Part shown: positions 5,337 through 7,493 of the stretch, piece after piece
Layout of the letters: every line of letters begins with the position of its first letter
How positions within the stretch are numbered: the stretch's first letter is position 1
Source: DAIDJM01 sp964250215
GTDB lineage: Bacteria; Pseudomonadota; Alphaproteobacteria; Acetobacterales; Acetobacteraceae
Direction of reading: 5' to 3'
DNA length: 7,493 nt
NCBI GenBank assembly: GCA_964250215.1
Contig: CAXUEX010000138.1
Coordinates: 1-7,493, forward strand
Made by a program: the position numbers and the translations under genes
The notes under the pieces: model-generated
Told to the model about the DNA's origin: nothing
The model's input: only the letters and a program-made list of their open reading frames with translations
The model's database searches: none

Positions 5337-6853
5337 TCCGGTTGGGCGAGACCTGGCGGTTCGGGTTCGAGGGAAACGGGTTGGCACGGCTGGGGCCAGG
5401 CTGGAGCACGGAGCCGGATTGGTCGTGGTCGATGGGGCCTTCGGGCGCTCTGGAGCTGCCGCTGCCGGAGGGGGCGGGTGAGCTGTATCTGGAGCTGGAT
5501 CTGGCGCCCTGCGTGGCGCCGCCGCGCGTGCAGCGGCAAAGGCTGCGCATCCAGGCGGCGGGTGCGATGCTGGCGGAGCGCTGGATCGACGGCCACGCGA
5601 CGCTGACACTGCTTTTGCCGCCGGGCGCCGCTGCGGGGGGCGCGGTGCGGCTGGTGCTGCATCATCCGGACGCGATCCGGCCGCGGGATTTCGGGCTGAA
5701 CGACGATCCGCGGCAGCTCGGCTTCCGGCTGAGCCGGGCGCAGTTGCTGCGTGTGGAGGAGGGACCGCCGCGTCTGCCCGGGCCGGGCACGCTGATGCTG
5801 GATGTGGAATTCGGCCATGCCGGCGAGGGCGACGGCATTCTGGGCAACGGGTGGGGCGAGCCGGAAGGCCGGCATGTGTGGTCGTTGGGGCGGCACAGCG
5901 AGCTGCAGGTGCCCTGTGCGCGGCGTGGCTTGCCGCATGTGCTGATCCTGGATGTGGCGCCATTCGTGGAGGCGTCGCAGCTGCCGCGGCAGCGGCTGAT
6001 GATCGGGGCGAACGAGCGGCTGCTGGCGACGCTGGCGCTGGATCGGCGCGTGCCGCTGGCGCTGGCGCTGCCGAGATTGGCGCCGGGCAAGACGGGATGG
6101 CGGTTGCGGTTCGACAACATCGACGCCGCGGCGGCGCGGGATTTCGGCCGGCACGCGGACGGGCGGAACCAGGCGTTCATGCTGGTTTCGTTGCGGCTGA
6201 TCGCGTTCGATCCGGTGGCCGGGACGGTGCCGGCGCCTGGCGCGCCGACCGACGATGCGGAGCTGGTGCGGGGCTTCGAGAGCCTGGGCCATGCCTGCGA
6301 CTTCGACGCTCTGCAGCGCGAGCTGGCGGAGCCGCATCTAGGTTTGCTGCATCTGGCGGGCATTTCCACGTTCGGGCTGGTGCGCGGTCTGGCGCAGGGT
6401 TTCTGGCAATTGGGGCGCGAGGACCGCATCGAGCCGATAGCGCGGGAGGGCGATCCGCAGATGTGGTTTCACGACACGACCTACGATCTGACGGGGCCGA
6501 CCGGCATGGCGGGCGCAGCGGTTTCCGCGGCCGCGATGCGCCGGCAGATGGGCCGCGCGCTGCCATTTCTGCGGCAGCGCCTGTTGCAGGAGATTTCCGC
6601 CGGCGAGCGCATTTTCCTGCTGCGCCGGCCGGGGCGGTTGCTGCGCGAGGAGGCGGAAGCGGTGCTGGCGACGCTGCGGCTGCACGGCGATGCGACGCTG
6701 TTATGGCTGGTGCAGGACGGGTCGGTGCCGACGGGCGCGGTGCGCCGGTTGGGGCCGCGCCTGTTGCAGGGCGGGTTGGAGGCGGGGGACTGCAGCAACC
6801 GGGAGGGCTGGCTTGCGGTGCTGCGCGCGGCGCGGGAGCTTGCGCGGGCATGA
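5333..6853 (+). CDS. Unknown protein: two beta-rich modules plus divergent FESLGH-x-C domain
   Basis: This 506-residue paralogue of the 3904 product has the same architecture with one extra module. Module 1 (~12-141) contains GPGWSTEPDWSWSMG, RQRLRIQAAG (68-77) and DDPRQLGFRL. Module 2 (~168-292) contains GNGWGEPEGRHVWSLG, RQRLMIGANE (219-228) and a looser ADGRNQAFML end. The C-terminal domain begins with GFESLGHACDFDALQREL (Cys322), then LLHLAGI, MWFHDTTYDL (His380) and GERIFLLRR. The NSRWG and SHTD elements of the first paralogue are gone, so this copy may have lost catalysis or changed substrate. There is no signal peptide or membrane segment. GTG 5333 is taken because it overlaps the carrier protein stop as GTGA; no Shine-Dalgarno is visible there, which fits re-initiation. 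The next start overlaps the stop as ATGA. Confidence 0.77.
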   Translation: MIRLGETWRFGFEGNGLARLGPGWSTEPDWSWSMGPSGALELPLPEGAGELYLELDLAPCVAPPRVQRQRLRIQAAGAMLAERWIDGHATLTLLLPPGAAAGGAVRLVLHHPDAIRPRDFGLNDDPRQLGFRLSRAQLLRVEEGPPRLPGPGTLMLDVEFGHAGEGDGILGNGWGEPEGRHVWSLGRHSELQVPCARRGLPHVLILDVAPFVEASQLPRQRLMIGANERLLATLALDRRVPLALALPRLAPGKTGWRLRFDNIDAAAARDFGRHADGRNQAFMLVSLRLIAFDPVAGTVPAPGAPTDDAELVRGFESLGHACDFDALQRELAEPHLGLLHLAGISTFGLVRGLAQGFWQLGREDRIEPIAREGDPQMWFHDTTYDLTGPTGMAGAAVSAAAMRRQMGRALPFLRQRLLQEISAGERIFLLRRPGRLLREEAEAVLATLRLHGDATLLWLVQDGSVPTGAVRRLGPRLLQGGLEAGDCSNREGWLAVLRAARELARA

Positions 6854-7493
6854 TCCCGGGCTGCCAGGCCGCCCTGCCCTTCCCGCACGCGCCGCGCTAC
6901 GATCCGGCGACGTTCATCGCCGGCCCGGCGAACGCGGCGGCGCTGGCGTGGATCGCGGATCCAGCGGCCTGGCCCGCGGGACGGCTGGCGGTGCACGGGC
7001 CGGCGGGAAGCGGCAAGACGCATCTGTTGCATGTTTTCGCGGCGCGGCATGGCGCGGCGCTGTTCGCTGGCGGCCGGCTGGCACTGCCGGAGATTTGGCC
7101 GGGCGGCGCGGCGCTGGCGATCGACGAAGCGGATCGGGTGGCCGAGCCGCGCGTGTTGCTGCACTGGCTGAACATGGCCGCGGACCGCCGGATACCGTTG
7201 CTGCTGGCCGGGCGTGAACCGCCGGCGCGCTGGCCGGTGACGCTGCCGGATCTGGCCAGCCGGCTGCGGGCGATGCAGGTGGCGGGACTGCGCGAACCCG
7301 ACGACGCGCTGCTGCGGGCGCTGCTGGCGCGGTTGCTGGCGGAGCGGCAATTGGCGGTTGCCGAACCGGTGCAGAGCTGGCTGCTGACGCGGCTGCCGCG
7401 GACGGGCGAGGCGATGCGCGAGGCGGCTTGGCGGCTGGATCGGGCGGGGCTGGAGGCTGGGCGGCCGATCACGCGGGGGCTGGCGGCTTCTGT
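6850..7493 (+). CDS. hdaA: HdaA-like DnaA-family AAA+ ATPase (3' end outside window)
   Basis: The frame is open from ATG 6850 to the window edge (214 codons seen). The product resembles the AAA+ part of DnaA without its DNA-binding domain, as in Hda/HdaA, which with the sliding clamp stimulates ATP hydrolysis by DnaA to prevent re-initiation of replication. Visible are QAALPF at residues 6-11, placed like the clamp-binding QLSLPL of E. coli Hda; YDPATFIAGPANAAALAWI; Walker A GPAGSGKT (50-57); Walker B LAIDEAD (89-95); a sensor 1-like IPLLLAGREPP stretch; LPDLASRLRAMQV; and RTGEAMREAAWRLD with ITRGLA near the end of the AAA+ lid. The start overlaps the upstream stop as ATGA, so translation may be coupled to the unknown cassette. 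The end of the gene is not seen, so absence of a C-terminal DNA-binding domain is inferred from family length. Confidence 0.87.
   Translation, partial: MIPGCQAALPFPHAPRYDPATFIAGPANAAALAWIADPAAWPAGRLAVHGPAGSGKTHLLHVFAARHGAALFAGGRLALPEIWPGGAALAIDEADRVAEPRVLLHWLNMAADRRIPLLLAGREPPARWPVTLPDLASRLRAMQVAGLREPDDALLRALLARLLAERQLAVAEPVQSWLLTRLPRTGEAMREAAWRLDRAGLEAGRPITRGLAAS

Noticed and set aside
1..7493. tRNA, rRNA, CRISPR array, riboswitch, or transposase gene
   Set aside because: Nothing resembling a tRNA cloverleaf, rRNA core, regularly spaced direct repeats or transposase motifs was seen. The only repeats are the AT-rich hairpins and the protein modules already listed.

Overview
This is a very GC-rich bacterial window packed with short, overlapping genes. 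Four things point to an alphaproteobacterium, most likely of the family Acetobacteraceae: the gene order aroE-coaE-dnaQ, an AcuC-like deacetylase of alphaproteobacterial type, an HdaA-like DnaA relative, and scattered AT-rich hairpin repeats that I recall from acetic-acid-bacteria genomes. The family assignment is inference from sequence reading; no database search was run.

Left part (1-1558, plus strand): the 3' end of aroE (shikimate dehydrogenase), then coaE (dephospho-CoA kinase), then a dnaQ-type 3'-5' exonuclease. Stops and starts overlap (ATGA, then TGATG), so this looks like one translationally coupled operon. The last ~18 codons of coaE lie inside an AT-rich repeat copy. A perfect 12-bp GC hairpin at 1572-1599 sits between the dnaQ stop and the stop of the convergent next gene.

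Middle part (1612-3792, minus strand): a small secreted four-cysteine protein of unknown function with its own ribosome binding site, then a two-gene unit made of a complete zinc-type histone-deacetylase-family (AcuC-like) enzyme followed by an exported DUF192 protein, joined by an ATGA overlap.

Divergent junction (3793-3903): two inverted copies of the same AT-rich repeat fill this gap and could fold into one large structure. They also reach the 5' end of the next plus-strand gene, which has no usable ATG.

Right part (3904-7493, plus strand): four genes linked by 4-nt overlaps. The first and third are paralogues. Each has one (first gene) or two (third gene) copies of a ~125-residue, probably beta-rich module, followed by a C-terminal domain with an FESLGH-x-C motif that loosely resembles DUF1796 papain-like proteins. 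Between them lies a free-standing 80-residue acyl carrier protein. The fourth gene, cut by the window edge, is an HdaA-like AAA+ protein with an N-terminal clamp-binding-like motif. The paralogue-carrier protein-paralogue cassette is the best candidate for an undescribed system. A plausible but unproven idea is carrier-protein-dependent acylation, or other processing, of a surface glycan.
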